A stretch of 14,330 bases of DNA, taken from Glaciecola sp. UBA1851. GTDB lineage: Bacteria; Pseudomonadota; Gammaproteobacteria; Enterobacterales; Alteromonadaceae. The notes under the pieces are model-generated. The model ran no database searches. It was not told the DNA's origin and saw nothing but the letters and a program-made list of their open reading frames with translations. The DNA is taken from NCBI GenBank assembly GCA_002338515.1, contig DDIL01000177.1:18361-32690 (forward strand), given 5' to 3'. The translations under genes and the position numbers were made by a program. Shown one piece after another: positions 14,330-14,330 of the stretch; within the stretch, counting starts at the first letter, position 1; every line of letters begins with the position of its first letter.

Positions 14330-14330
14330 A

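Noticed and set aside
1..14330. CRISPR array, insertion sequence, prophage, toxin-antitoxin or defence system
   Set aside because: No regular direct repeats with spacers, no transposase or integrase motifs, no terminal inverted repeats or target duplications, and no gene pair of toxin-antitoxin type were seen. The RNase J-like gene alone is not evidence of a defence system.

Overview
The window looks like ordinary chromosome from an AT-rich marine-type gammaproteobacterium, most likely in or near the Alteromonadales. That placement is inference. It rests on a HemN tail and a D-lactate dehydrogenase that closely resemble the E. coli proteins, a secreted HEXXH metalloprotease, a DUF4397 lipoprotein, and a G+C content I judge by eye to be about 40%. 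I see no rRNA, tRNA, CRISPR array, insertion sequence, integrase or prophage gene.

Layout from left to right. (1) Positions 2-316 (+) are the 3' end of hemN. (2) Positions 338-2737 (-) encode a large exported zinc metalloprotease (DUF5117/Met-zincin type), convergent with hemN, with a CRP/FNR-like site just upstream of it. (3) Positions 2948-3316 (+) encode a small unrecognised protein. It ends at a strong hairpin terminator (3358-3382) shared with the next gene. (4) Positions 3421-5106 (-) encode a long-chain acyl-CoA synthetase-like enzyme with a 16-bp perfect palindrome in its upstream region. (5) Positions 5412-9086 (-) form a lactate-use unit: lctP (lactate permease), then dld (membrane quinone-linked D-lactate dehydrogenase), closed by a terminator at 5348-5365. 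A LysR-type regulator (9268-10173, +) is divergent from it and is the natural candidate for its control. (6) Positions 10183-11547 (-) encode an RNase J-like beta-CASP metallo-beta-lactamase protein, convergent with lysR and only 9 bp away from it. (7) Positions 11749-13149 (+) encode a lipoprotein with four DUF4397 repeats, divergent from the RNase J gene and closed by a terminator. (8) Positions 13221-13925 (+) encode a DUF1624/HGSNAT-like multi-pass membrane protein. (9) Positions 14039-14329 (-) are the C-terminal 96 residues of an unrecognised protein that runs off the right edge.

The lctP-dld-lysR block is the only clear multi-gene functional unit: import lactate, oxidise D-lactate to pyruvate at the membrane, and probably sense the substrate through LysR. 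The other genes look like single-gene transcription units. Three genes (metalloprotease, lctP, RNase J-like) appear to begin at TTG codons behind good Shine-Dalgarno sequences. I did not find a convincing undescribed multi-gene system. The items most worth checking are the RNase J-like gene and its palindromic promoter, the operator-like palindromes, the ABAB repeat architecture of the DUF4397 lipoprotein, and the two unrecognised proteins.
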